DNA of 7,986 nucleotides from an uncultured Oscillospiraceae bacterium (GCA_958403605.1 CATXYA010000060.1:1-7986); one strand, 5' to 3'. Counted from the first letter of the stretch, positions 1 through 5,785 are shown. The notes: generated from the letters alone by a model not told the origin. Numbers and translations: made by a program.

Positions 1-519
1 GAAGACGGTTCAGTGATCTACGCCCATGTACGAGGTACTTATGTTTGGCGCCGGGTCCAGGGGGAATTGAAATTGGCTCATGTCCATGGCTCTCACGCGC
101 AGGATATCCCGCTGAACCAGTTGGCACCGGCCAGCCAACTGACGGCGGCCAGCGGCTTTTTTGATTATATGAAGGGTCTGGACGCCAAGAAAATGCAGGC
201 GGATAAAATTGCGTTCCGCGGCAGCGGCGGCAAGCATTATTACTTGTTTTCCCATGAAATCCTGTTTTTAAAGGCGGCGGGCGGGCACACCATCCTTCAT
301 ACCCAAAAGGGAGACCTTGCGGTGGACGGCCTGCTGGCGCAGCATGAGGCCAACTTAGCGGCCCCCTTTCAGCGGATCCAAAAAAGCTACTTGGTGAATA
401 CACAATATATCGATGCGATCTACCGTTACAAAGCGGTCCTAAAAAATGGAGAAGAGCTGCCCATTGGGAAAAAGTGGTACATGGGCCTCAAGCGCTGTCT
501 GCAAAGTGGCCGGCGATAG
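1..519 (+). CDS. LytTR-family transcriptional regulator with N-terminal SnoaL/NTF2-like domain (5' end outside window)
   Basis: The reading frame is open to the left edge, so this is the last 172 codons of a longer gene; the GTG at 13 is probably internal. Visible residues 1-35 (VIYAHVRGTYVWRR..., then LKLAHVHGSH) resemble the end of a SnoaL/NTF2-like fold, where a strand of the type 'hvHxS' follows a 'vWrk' strand. Residues about 68-167 form a LytTR DNA-binding domain: an 'EILFLKA' strand near 86-92, the hallmark 'RIQKSYLVN' at 125-133, 'YIDAI' at 136-140 and 'LKNGEELPIGKKW' at 147-159. LytTR proteins bind direct-repeat DNA sites and usually act as response regulators. Here no receiver domain is seen; a SnoaL-like module would make this a one-component, ligand-type regulator (inference). 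It ends at TAG 517-519 and converges on the two-component operon across a terminator. The LytTR call is very secure; the SnoaL call is moderate because only its end is visible. Confidence 0.9.
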   Translation, partial: EDGSVIYAHVRGTYVWRRVQGELKLAHVHGSHAQDIPLNQLAPASQLTAASGFFDYMKGLDAKKMQADKIAFRGSGGKHYYLFSHEILFLKAAGGHTILHTQKGDLAVDGLLAQHEANLAAPFQRIQKSYLVNTQYIDAIYRYKAVLKNGEELPIGKKWYMGLKRCLQSGRR

Positions 520-613
520 CGGTACCGCCGTGTCCCGGCGGCCTTATCCGGAGGAAACGATTCACTTGATCCACCTCTTTTAAATACACTGCATAAATGA
601 TTGTACAAAACAA

Positions 614-635
614 AGGATTGCAATAGGATTGCAAA
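614..635. repeat. 11-bp tandem direct repeat
   Basis: Two adjacent copies, AGGATTGCAAT and AGGATTGCAAA (10/11 identical), lie in the gap between the two convergent genes, just before the terminator hairpin. No function is evident. The spacing does not match the usual LytTR site layout, and the position is downstream of both genes. Confidence 0.45.
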
Positions 636-642
636 AGGGCGG

Positions 643-679
643 AAAAAAATCCTGATTTTTTGAAAATCAGGATTTTTTT
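643..679. terminator. Bidirectional intrinsic terminator between convergent genes
   Basis: Positions 643-659 pair perfectly with 663-679 around a 3-nt loop: a 17-bp stem with core ATCCTGATTTT. The stem is flanked by an A-run on the left and a T-run on the right, so a U-tract follows the hairpin whichever strand is transcribed. It sits between the stop of the LytTR gene (519) and the stop of the SAPR-type regulator (694), and can serve both. Confidence 0.92.
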
Positions 680-693
680 TACGATAGGATGTT

Positions 694-1488
694 TTATGGC
701 CTTTCCAGGTACTCCATTTGAGCCACCCGAAATTCCGCCCAGCTGTAGCTGGGCAGATAATCGTGCCGGTACCGGTTGACCGCCCAGGGATCGCCGGCCA
801 GAAAACGGTAGCTGTCGCAGTCCAGCCGCTCCGGGTCGATGGCCAGGCGGTTGCGGCTGCGCACCAAAATATCCTCAACGCCGTGCTGCCGCAGCGCCGT
901 CCGCAGATCCAGCAGCAGGCTTTGAAAGTAATTTTTCTGCGCCGTGTCATAGGGCTTATCCTCCCACAGCACGGCGCAGGCTTCCCTTGTCGTGACCGGC
1001 GCGCCCTGGCGGTCGACCAGATAGGCAAACAGCTCCATGGCTTTGGAGCGCTTGCACGCCACGGGCTTCTCATTTACATAAGCCGCAAAGCCGCCAAAGG
1101 TCCGCACCCGCACCTTTTGGCCGTCCATGGCGTCGTCACCGTAGAGAAAGGTCAGCTCCCGGGCAATGTCCTGCACCGAGACCGGCTTCATCAAATAGCC
1201 GGTGGCATGAAGCTGAAATGCACCGACTGCGTACTTTTCATGGCTGGTCACAAAAATGATATGGATCTCCGGGGAAAGGTCCTTCAGGCTTTTCGCCAGG
1301 ACAAGCCCGTTCATACTGCCCAGCTCAATGTCCAAAAAGGCCACGTCCACCCGTTCATCCGCGGCGTATTTTAAGGCTTGGCTCGGCAGAGTAAATGAGG
1401 AAAGCAAAGCGTCCGGGCTTGCTTCCCGCAGGGCTTCTTCTAAGTCCTTCAGTGCAAACGGCTCATCGTCAACAGCCAGAAATCTCAC
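694..1488 (-). CDS. Two-component response regulator, SAPR type (REC + winged helix + short BTAD-like tail)
   Basis: 264 aa from a GTG start at 1488. I chose this start because the receiver domain begins there (MRFLAVDDEP), AAAGGAGGGG lies about 10 nt upstream, and the GTG overlaps the kinase stop as GTGA. Residues 1-118 are a receiver domain: acidic pair D7/D8, phosphoacceptor D53 in 'FLDIEL', T81 and K101 in 'LMKP'. Residues about 125-215 are an OmpR/SARP-type winged helix ('VRVRTFGGF', 'KAMELFAYLVDRQG', 'LLLDLRTALR'). The last 45 residues (to 'YLPSYSWAEF') resemble the start of a bacterial transcriptional activator domain but are much shorter than a full one. This matches the SAPR family (COG3947-like). 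Gene order makes it the partner of the adjacent kinase, activating or repressing unknown targets when phosphorylated. Confidence 0.9.
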   Translation of the reverse strand: MRFLAVDDEPFALKDLEEALREASPDALLSSFTLPSQALKYAADERVDVAFLDIELGSMNGLVLAKSLKDLSPEIHIIFVTSHEKYAVGAFQLHATGYLMKPVSVQDIARELTFLYGDDAMDGQKVRVRTFGGFAAYVNEKPVACKRSKAMELFAYLVDRQGAPVTTREACAVLWEDKPYDTAQKNYFQSLLLDLRTALRQHGVEDILVRSRNRLAIDPERLDCDSYRFLAGDPWAVNRYRHDYLPSYSWAEFRVAQMEYLERP

Positions 1489-2774
1489 TGCGCTTGCCCC
1501 TCCTTTGGGATGTTGATGGTTGCGGTCGTTCCGACCCCCCTTGTGCTTTGGATCTCCAAGGTCCCGTTGCACAGGGCAAGCAGCCGCTCCCGCACATTGG
1601 CGATGCCGATATGGGGATCGCCGTCTGTCTCATCTTGCCGGGGCGTAAAGCCAACACCGTCGTCGGAGATGATGATTTGAAAGGCCTGTTCCGTTTCCGC
1701 GGTGCGGATGGTGACCGTGCCGCCCTCCTCCCGCCGCAGAACGCCATGCCGCACGGCATTTTCCGCGATGGGCTGCAGCGTCAGCGATGGGACGGAAAAA
1801 TCACGGGCGGTGATCTCGTAGACGATCCGCAGCCGGCCTTGGAACCGCTGCTGCTCTAAATTCAAATAATTCCTGGTGTGCTCCAGCTCCTGCTCGAAGG
1901 GGATCGGCGCCCGGCTGGTCAAGGCGTTCATATTCCCGCGCAGAAACGTGGAAAAGTCCCGGATCGCAGCTTTGGCCTTTTTCGGGTCCGCGTCGCAGAG
2001 ATACCGGATGGTCGTCAAGGTGTTGTATAAAAAGTGGGGCTGGATCTGGCTGCGCATGATGTTGATGCGCTCCTCCGCCAATTCCTTTTCCTGCTGCTTC
2101 AGCAGCAGATCGCGCTCGGACTGGATATTCACAAAGATAAACAGCAGCGCAAGCGTTATGCCCACATTCACGATGGCAATGCCCCGCAAGAACATTTGGG
2201 TCGCCCCCGCGCCCAGCGGGATGAAAATGTACAGCAGAAAAAACAGCAGTTCCCGCCGGGTCAGCCTTTTTCGGTACCGGATCACAAAAAAGGTAAACAG
2301 AAGATAGCAAAATAAAGGGACAAGCTGCGAGATCATAAACAAGCTTCCGCGCTGGTACCCGCTGTCCGAGATATAGTAGATCGCGCCGGTAAACGGGCTG
2401 ATCAGGGCAAAGAACACCTGGACGCCGCACAAAGCGGTCAAGACCGTCAGAAATATTTTTTGGGCCCGGCCCAAAAGCTTTAAATATTCGGCCATATAGC
2501 GGCCAAAGAAATACAGCACAAAGGCGGAGCTGACATAAAAGACCATGCTGAAAAAGGAGACCAGCATTTTTAAGCGCGGCCCGGAGGGATGCTGAATGGC
2601 CCAATCCGCCAGATCGCCGAGGATCATCAGGGTATTGGAGATGCTGACCCCCATAAAATACCGGTTCAGCTTTACTGTGAAGCGGCGGCCATTCAACAGA
2701 TAGACGACGGGAATGAGCGACAGGATCATACAAAAAATATCCAATGCGATGTTGGCGATGACCATGCGGTCCAT
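1485..2774 (-). CDS. Sensor histidine kinase, LytS/YesM-like, with multi-spanning membrane sensor
   Basis: 429 aa from ATG 2774, preceded by GAGGGG about 10 nt upstream; a second ATG at 2765 is possible. The frame stays open further upstream only by running through the tRNA gene, so a longer protein is rejected. Hydrophobic segments near residues 5-25, 40-57, 70-90, 107-126, 145-166, 176-197 and 199-216 give six or seven membrane spans with no large extracellular domain. They are followed by a charged helix (217-240). The His_kinase domain has 'QIQPHFLYNTL' with phosphoacceptor H247. The ATPase domain has an N-box 'QPIAENAVRHG' (N339), 'DDGVGF' (371-376) and 'GIANVRERL' (390-398). It autophosphorylates at the membrane and should pass phosphate to D53 of the overlapping downstream regulator. 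The signal sensed is unknown; a 7TM input domain suggests a membrane-associated or small-molecule cue (inference). Confidence 0.93.
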   Translation of the reverse strand: MDRMVIANIALDIFCMILSLIPVVYLLNGRRFTVKLNRYFMGVSISNTLMILGDLADWAIQHPSGPRLKMLVSFFSMVFYVSSAFVLYFFGRYMAEYLKLLGRAQKIFLTVLTALCGVQVFFALISPFTGAIYYISDSGYQRGSLFMISQLVPLFCYLLFTFFVIRYRKRLTRRELLFFLLYIFIPLGAGATQMFLRGIAIVNVGITLALLFIFVNIQSERDLLLKQQEKELAEERINIMRSQIQPHFLYNTLTTIRYLCDADPKKAKAAIRDFSTFLRGNMNALTSRAPIPFEQELEHTRNYLNLEQQRFQGRLRIVYEITARDFSVPSLTLQPIAENAVRHGVLRREEGGTVTIRTAETEQAFQIIISDDGVGFTPRQDETDGDPHIGIANVRERLLALCNGTLEIQSTRGVGTTATINIPKEGQAQ

Positions 2775-2861
2775 TTCAACTTCCCCTCTTCCTTTTGCCC
2801 CCTGCAGAGCACGGCTTCCAGGGCATCGGCAAGGTCCCGGGAGATCGCGCCCCGTGGTTCC

Positions 2862-2867
2862 ATTATA
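2862..2867 (-). promoter_or_regulatory. Probable -10 box for the kinase/regulator operon
   Basis: A perfect TATAAT lies on the minus strand about 90 nt upstream of the kinase start, just past the tRNA terminator. No good -35 is seen at 16-18 nt (only GTTAAA- or TGTTAA-like), so it may need an activator. The predicted leader is about 80 nt and holds a GC-rich imperfect hairpin before the ribosome site. Confidence 0.5.
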
Positions 2868-2960
2868 GAAGCCTTCTTGAGATTTTAACAGCACTTTTTG
2901 TGAAACCGACAGGCGTACATTCACAGCCGGCACGATTTGTTTCCCAGAATATCCGGACAG

Positions 2961-3005
2961 AGATAAAATAAAAGGCGCTGTCCCGCAAACGACGGGACAG
3001 CGCCT
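2961..3005 (-). terminator. Intrinsic terminator of the tRNA-Val gene
   Basis: Positions 2973-2985 pair with 2993-3005 (13 bp, core GGCGCTGTCCCG, 7-nt loop). On the minus strand the hairpin is followed by TTTATTTTAT (2972-2963). It begins about 6 nt after the tRNA CCA end. Confidence 0.92.
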
Positions 3006-3010
3006 AACTG

Positions 3011-3087
3011 TGGTGGAGGCTAAGGGACTCGAACCCATGACCTCTCGGATGTGAACCGAACGCTCTAACCAGCTGAGCTAAGCCTCC
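3011..3087 (-). tRNA. tRNA-Val(CAC), with encoded CCA
   Basis: Full cloverleaf on the minus strand. The acceptor arms GGAGGCT (3087-3081) and AGCCTCC (3021-3015) pair, with discriminator A at 3014 and an encoded CCA at 3013-3011. The D arm is GCTC/GAGC with loop AGCTGGTTA. The anticodon stem TTCGG/CCGAG encloses loop TTCACAT, anticodon CAC at 3053-3051, reading GUG. The T arm has GGGTTCGAGTCCC. The gene is single, with its own promoter and terminator. Confidence 0.96.
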
Positions 3088-3099
3088 ACAGCGAAAATT

Positions 3100-3128
3100 A
3101 TTATAGCATAAGAAATCTGATTTGTCCA
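3100..3128 (-). promoter_or_regulatory. sigmaA promoter of tRNA-Val
   Basis: On the minus strand, TGGACA (3128-3123) and a perfect TATAAT (3105-3100) are separated by exactly 17 nt. The -10 ends 12 nt before the tRNA 5' end, so transcription would start only a few bases ahead of the mature end. Confidence 0.9.
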
Positions 3129-3155
3129 GCCCTCAAAAATTTTTTTTGCGGGGAC

Positions 3156-3183
3156 TTGACAAAATCAGAAACCGATGTATTAT
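3156..3183 (+). promoter_or_regulatory. sigmaA promoter of the GntR/ABC operon
   Basis: A perfect -35 TTGACA (3156-3161) and -10 TATTAT (3178-3183) are 16 nt apart. A TG pair directly precedes the -10. The start site would be near 3190, giving a leader of about 40 nt with the ribosome site AGGGGGG at 3215-3221 before ATG 3229. The -10 lies inside the palindromic operator described next. Confidence 0.85.
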
Positions 3184-3210
3184 TGTATTAAGCTCTTAGT
3201 ACAATGATAC
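3177..3210. promoter_or_regulatory. Candidate GntR operator (34-nt imperfect palindrome)
   Basis: The left half GTATTATTGTATTAAGC and the reverse complement of the right half, GTATCATTGTACTAAGA, agree at 14 of 17 positions, with the axis between 3193 and 3194. The palindrome covers the -10 box and the predicted start site, where a bound repressor would block RNA polymerase. YtrA-type GntR regulators are usually encoded first in the operon they repress. The assignment to the adjacent repressor is inferred from position and symmetry. Confidence 0.72.
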
Positions 3211-3228
3211 AGAGAGGGGGGCACAGCG

Positions 3229-3621
3229 ATGGAATGGGATATCCGGCCTGACCGGCCGGTCTATCTCCAGCTGGTGGAACAGCTGGAGCTGGCGATCGTG
3301 ACGGGGGAATACCCGCCCGGCGCCAAGGTGCCGCCGGTGCGCGAGCTGGCGGCGGAAGCGGGGGTGAACCCCAACACCATGCAACGGGCTTTGGCGGCGC
3401 TGGAAACGAAGGGCCTGATGGCCGCGCACCGCACCGCGGGCCGGTCGATCACGGAGGATGAAACGATGCTGCACGCTTTGCGGGAAGAGATGGCCATGGA
3501 ACAGACGCGGGCGTTCTGCGCCGCCATGCAGAAGCTGGGGCTGACGCCCCAAGAGACGGAGGCGCTGGTGCGCCAATGCGAGAAGGAGGGGACACGGGAT
3601 GGAAACAACGCTGCAATGTAA
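3229..3621 (+). CDS. GntR-family transcriptional repressor, YtrA type
   Basis: 130 aa, the usual size for the YtrA subfamily, which has a winged helix and only a short helical tail instead of a ligand-binding domain. The N-terminus 'PVYLQLVEQLELAIVTGEYPPGAKVPPVRELA' (10-41) is the diagnostic GntR opening. The recognition helix region is 'AAEAGVNPNTMQRALAALETKGL' (41-63), and residues 80-120 form the dimerising helices. The start has a strong purine-rich ribosome site 7 nt upstream. It is first in an operon with an ABC exporter-like pair, and its last 23 nt overlap the ATPase gene. It probably binds the palindrome over its own promoter and is relieved by a signal linked to the transporter's substrate or to cell-envelope stress (inference). 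Confidence 0.94.
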   Translation: MEWDIRPDRPVYLQLVEQLELAIVTGEYPPGAKVPPVRELAAEAGVNPNTMQRALAALETKGLMAAHRTAGRSITEDETMLHALREEMAMEQTRAFCAAMQKLGLTPQETEALVRQCEKEGTRDGNNAAM

Positions 3622-4294
3622 AGGGCTGACCAAACGCTTCGGCGCGCACCGGGCGCTGGAGGATGTGACGCTGGCGCTGGCGCCGGGGCGCATCGTGGGC
3701 CTGCTGGGGCCCAACGGCTCGGGCAAGACGACGCTCATCAAGCTGGCCTGCGGGCTGCTGGTGCCCACGGCGGGCACAGTGACGGTGTGCGGCACGGCGC
3801 CGAAAAAGCTGACGTCCTATCTGCCGGACCGGGTGAGCCTGCCCCGCGGCCGCGTGGCGGACGCCGTGGCCCTCTACCGGGATTTCTTTGCGGATTTCGA
3901 CGAGGCCAAGGCCCGGGCCATGCTGGCGGACTTGAAGATCGAGCCGCTGGCGAAGCTGGGCGCGCTCAGCAAGGGCACGCTGGAAAAGGTGCAGCTGGTG
4001 CTGGCCATGAGCCGCGCCGCCAGGCTGTATCTGCTGGACGAACCCATCGGCGGCGTGGACCCGGCGGCCCGGGAGTACATCCTGGGCACCATCATCCGCA
4101 ATTACAACGAGGACGCCACGCTGCTGATCTCCACGCACCTCATCGGCGATGTGGAAAAGGTGCTGGACGATGTGGTGATGCTGCAGGAGGGCGCGGTGCG
4201 CCTGACCGGCAGCGTGGACGAGATCCGCGAACAACACGGCGCCAGCGTGGACGCGGTGTTCAGGGAGGTATTCAAATGTTCGGAAAATTATTGA
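3599..4294 (+). CDS. ABC transporter ATP-binding protein
   Basis: 231 aa. Walker A is 'GPNGSGKTT' at 37-45 (K43), Walker B 'LYLLDEP' at 143-149 with catalytic E148, and the H-switch is H180 in 'ISTHL'. The signature is 'LSKGT' (123-127) instead of LSGGQ, and the Q-loop position carries D77 in 'SYLPDR'; both fit my recollection of YtrB-like ATPases and do not suggest loss of function. The start at 3599 is the only in-frame ATG before the conserved 'LQCKGLTKRFG', with AGGAGGGG at 3584-3591. The gene overlaps the repressor by 23 nt and the permease by 19 nt, so the three are likely translationally coupled. It powers the adjacent permease from the cytoplasmic face. The substrate is unknown; peptide or antibiotic export is the usual guess for this operon type. 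Confidence 0.95.
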   Translation: METTLQCKGLTKRFGAHRALEDVTLALAPGRIVGLLGPNGSGKTTLIKLACGLLVPTAGTVTVCGTAPKKLTSYLPDRVSLPRGRVADAVALYRDFFADFDEAKARAMLADLKIEPLAKLGALSKGTLEKVQLVLAMSRAARLYLLDEPIGGVDPAAREYILGTIIRNYNEDATLLISTHLIGDVEKVLDDVVMLQEGAVRLTGSVDEIREQHGASVDAVFREVFKCSENY

Positions 4295-5079
4295 AGCATG
4301 AGCTGGGCGCCACGGGGCGCATCCTGGCGCCGCTGTACGGCGCGGTGCTGCTCTTGACGGGGCTGTCGGCGCTGCTTTTTCGCATCGGCCTGCTCGTCAC
4401 CCCATCCCTGTCGGCGCACAATTGGTTCTCGGCCATCGCCACGGTCATGAGCGTGCTGCTGGTTTTGGGGCTGTTCGCCATGGTCATCGTCACGGTCGTG
4501 CTGCATGTGATGCGCTTCTACCGCATGCTGGGGGACGAGGGCTACCTGGCCTTCACCCTGCCCGTCACCCCCGGCCAGCAGCTGAGCGCCAAGCTGCTCA
4601 GAGCCATGGTGTGGACGCTGTGCGCGGAGCTCGCCATGGTGGGCAGCGCGTTTTTGCTGATCTGGGCGCGGGCGTCGTCCTGGCCGGAATCCGTCCCTGT
4701 GGACCGGGGCGGCGTGCTGCTGGCCCTGCTGATGCTCTTGCTGCTGGTCAGCCTGGCCGGGGCGTACCTGATGTTTTACCTGTGCTGCGCCATTGGCAGC
4801 CAGTGGGGGCAAAACCGGCTGCTGGCCTCGGCGGTCACCTACGTGGTGCTGGCGGCGGCGCTGCAGATCCTCGGCCTGATCGCGGTGGTGATTTTTGTGG
4901 TATCGGGCGGGGCGGACGCACTGATCACCTGGACCGTCCACGGCGTGCGGGTCTCCCAGGACCTGAGCAACCTGGTGTTTGCGGCGCTGGGCATCCTGAG
5001 CGGTGTGGTGCTGGTGCTGGATGTCATCGGCTTTTTCGCCACCCGCTGGCTGCTGACGAAGAAATTGAACCTCACTTAA
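4276..5079 (+). CDS. ABC transporter permease (six predicted membrane spans)
   Basis: 267 aa from ATG 4276, with GGGAGGT at 4263-4269, 6 nt upstream. The frame is open much further upstream inside the ATPase gene, but the protein begins here with the typical 'MFGKLLKHEL' lead. Predicted spans lie near 17-38, 53-79, 108-130, 147-172, 184-209 and 233-256. The loop after span 2 contains 'RFYRMLGDEGYLAFTLPVTPGQQL' (80-103), a conserved motif in clostridial permeases paired with YtrB-like ATPases. There is no periplasmic binding protein gene, which favours export or sensing over import (inference). Substrate unknown. It ends 18 nt before the zinc-ribbon gene, in the same operon. Confidence 0.9.
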   Translation: MFGKLLKHELGATGRILAPLYGAVLLLTGLSALLFRIGLLVTPSLSAHNWFSAIATVMSVLLVLGLFAMVIVTVVLHVMRFYRMLGDEGYLAFTLPVTPGQQLSAKLLRAMVWTLCAELAMVGSAFLLIWARASSWPESVPVDRGGVLLALLMLLLLVSLAGAYLMFYLCCAIGSQWGQNRLLASAVTYVVLAAALQILGLIAVVIFVVSGGADALITWTVHGVRVSQDLSNLVFAALGILSGVVLVLDVIGFFATRWLLTKKLNLT

Positions 5080-5097
5080 CAGAAGGAGAAGAAAGCA

Positions 5098-5310
5098 ATG
5101 GAAAAGATCCAATATGTCTGCCCAAAATGCGGCTGCCAAAGCTATGAGAGCGACCAGTTCCAGGCCACGGGCGGCCAGTTCGCCAAGCTGTTCGACGTGC
5201 AGAACAAAAAGTTTGTCACCGTGTCCTGTACCCAGTGCGGGTACACGGAGCTGTACAAAGCCCAAAACAGCACGGGCTGGGATGTGCTGGACTTTCTCAC
5301 CAGCACCTGA
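5098..5310 (+). CDS. Small zinc-ribbon protein (zinc_ribbon_13 / DUF2082 family)
   Basis: 70 aa. One zinc site is formed by two CxxC pairs: C8-P-K-C11 and C44-T-Q-C47. The spacing and the surrounding sequence ('TGGQFAKLFDVQNKKFVTVSC', 'CGYTELYK', 'DVLDFL') fit the zinc_ribbon_13 (DUF2082) family, annotated as predicted nucleic-acid-binding; its real function is unknown. The start follows AGAAGGAG (5081-5088) by 9 nt. It is the last gene of the repressor/ABC operon, 18 nt after the permease, so it is probably co-transcribed. No signal peptide or membrane segment, hence cytoplasmic. No + strand terminator with a T-run follows it directly. Confidence 0.92.
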   Translation: MEKIQYVCPKCGCQSYESDQFQATGGQFAKLFDVQNKKFVTVSCTQCGYTELYKAQNSTGWDVLDFLTST

Positions 5311-5321
5311 ACGGCGAGCTG

Positions 5322-5367
5322 AAAAAAACAACAACAGGGAGGCTGCCGGCGGCAGCCTCCCTGTTGT
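5322..5367 (-). terminator. Intrinsic terminator of the original yaaA transcript
   Basis: A 17-bp perfect stem (5331-5347 with 5351-5367, core AGGGAGGCTGCC, 3-nt loop) is followed on the minus strand by a run of seven T (5328-5322). It begins 17 nt after the stop of the yaaA C-terminal fragment, so it was the natural end of the gene before the insertion. On the + strand the hairpin lacks a T-run but could still trim or weakly terminate the ABC operon mRNA. Confidence 0.88.
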
Positions 5368-5383
5368 CAGCGCACAGGCGCTG

Positions 5384-5506
5384 TCATTTCAAAAAGACAT
5401 ATTCGGTTTCAGTGGAGCGCTGGGGCTGGTAGCGGTAGCCGAGGCCGTCGAAGGTCCGCACGTCCTCTACCTGCTCCACGCCGCGCTCGGCCATCCAGCG
5501 CACAAG
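5384..5506 (-). pseudogene. yaaA: yaaA C-terminal fragment, cut off from the rest of the gene
   Basis: The minus strand encodes 40 residues ending in TGA (5386-5384), from 'LVRWMAERGVEQVEDVR' through 'FDGLGYRYQ' to 'YVFLK'. This matches the end of YaaA as I recall it from E. coli (ARG-LMSRFIIENRL...GFNSEGYFF...LVFKR). The distance from 'ARG' to the 'GY' pair fits if one residue lies between the two fragments, so the fragments join almost exactly. It has no start codon or ribosome site of its own and lies behind a terminator hairpin in the inserted element, so it is probably not made. Confidence 0.82.
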
Positions 5507-5530
5507 GCGTGTTAATGTAAGAAAACGTCG
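5505..5530 (+). repeat. Left terminal inverted repeat of the element
   Basis: 26 bp, complementary to 5760-5785 at 25 of 26 positions; the pairing breaks at 5531/5759 inside and just beyond the outer end. Confidence 0.9.
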
Positions 5531-5565
5531 GTTTTGGACTGACGGTTTTGGCGTCTAGCGTATTC

Positions 5566-5604
5566 AAAAAGCCCGGTAATCCGCCAGGATTACCGAGCTT
5601 TTTT
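5566..5604. terminator. Bidirectional terminator-like hairpin inside the element
   Basis: Positions 5566-5582 pair with 5587-5603 (16 of 17 bp, one C/A mismatch, 4-nt loop; core CGGTAATCC). A-run on the left and T-run on the right give a U-tract in either direction. It would stop transcription of the disrupted yaaA mRNA and also any read-through from the ABC operon. Confidence 0.82.
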
Positions 5605-5759
5605 CATGCCGCTATCCATCCAAAACCGCCGGGCCAAAACTGCTGCGCACCCCCGGGACGGGAATTCCCGATGCAGAGCTAGGAAAATCCGCGCAGGCAC
5701 CCTTTGTGGTTGTCAAGCGGATTTGACGACGCTGTGCGCGGGAATTCCCCTCCCTGGGG

Positions 5760-5785
5760 CGACGTTTTCTTACATCAACACGCCT
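5760..5785 (-). repeat. Right terminal inverted repeat of the element
   Basis: 26 bp, reverse complement of 5505-5530 with one mismatch. Its outer base forms part of the TAG (5786-5784) that now ends the yaaA reading frame. Confidence 0.9.

Larger units (their letters stand above)
5505..5785. mobile_element. MITE-like non-coding insertion element, 281 bp, interrupting yaaA
   Basis: The ends are 26-bp inverted repeats (5505-5530 and 5760-5785) reading AGGCGTGTT[A/G]ATGTAAG... inward, with one mismatch (5514 against 5776). Two more inverted-repeat arms fill the inside: 5529-5551 with 5620-5642, and 5650-5670 with 5739-5759. No credible ORF is present, so any movement would depend on a transposase elsewhere. 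The element lies exactly between the two halves of yaaA. No clear target-site duplication is visible: TA follows the right repeat (5785-5786) but the matching left position reads AA. Element boundaries are certain to within a few bases. Alternative views are a structured intergenic repeat or a deletion-derived remnant of a larger insertion sequence. Confidence 0.82.

Noticed and set aside
525..541. Small GC-rich hairpin just after the LytTR stop
   Set aside because: Only 6 bp with no T-run; the strong terminator at 643-679 serves this gene.
614..635. LytTR binding site
   Set aside because: The 11-bp tandem copies do not fit the usual spacing of LytTR half-sites and lie downstream of both neighbouring genes.
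2726..2863. 45-codon minus-strand ORF in the kinase leader, overlapping the kinase start
   Set aside because: Its ATG lies inside the TATAAT -10 box, so the mRNA would begin downstream of it, and it has no ribosome site.
2775..3038. 88-codon upstream extension of the sensor kinase
   Set aside because: It would run through the tRNA-Val 3' end and its terminator. ATG 2774 has a good ribosome site and the first membrane segment starts right after it.
4288..5334. Long minus-strand open frame opposite the permease and zinc-ribbon genes, and a similar + strand frame opposite the phosphodiesterase/yaaA genes (6096-7274)
   Set aside because: The opposite strands carry genes with clear family motifs. 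These complements are rich in H, Q, R and G, as expected for antisense frames of GC-rich genes.
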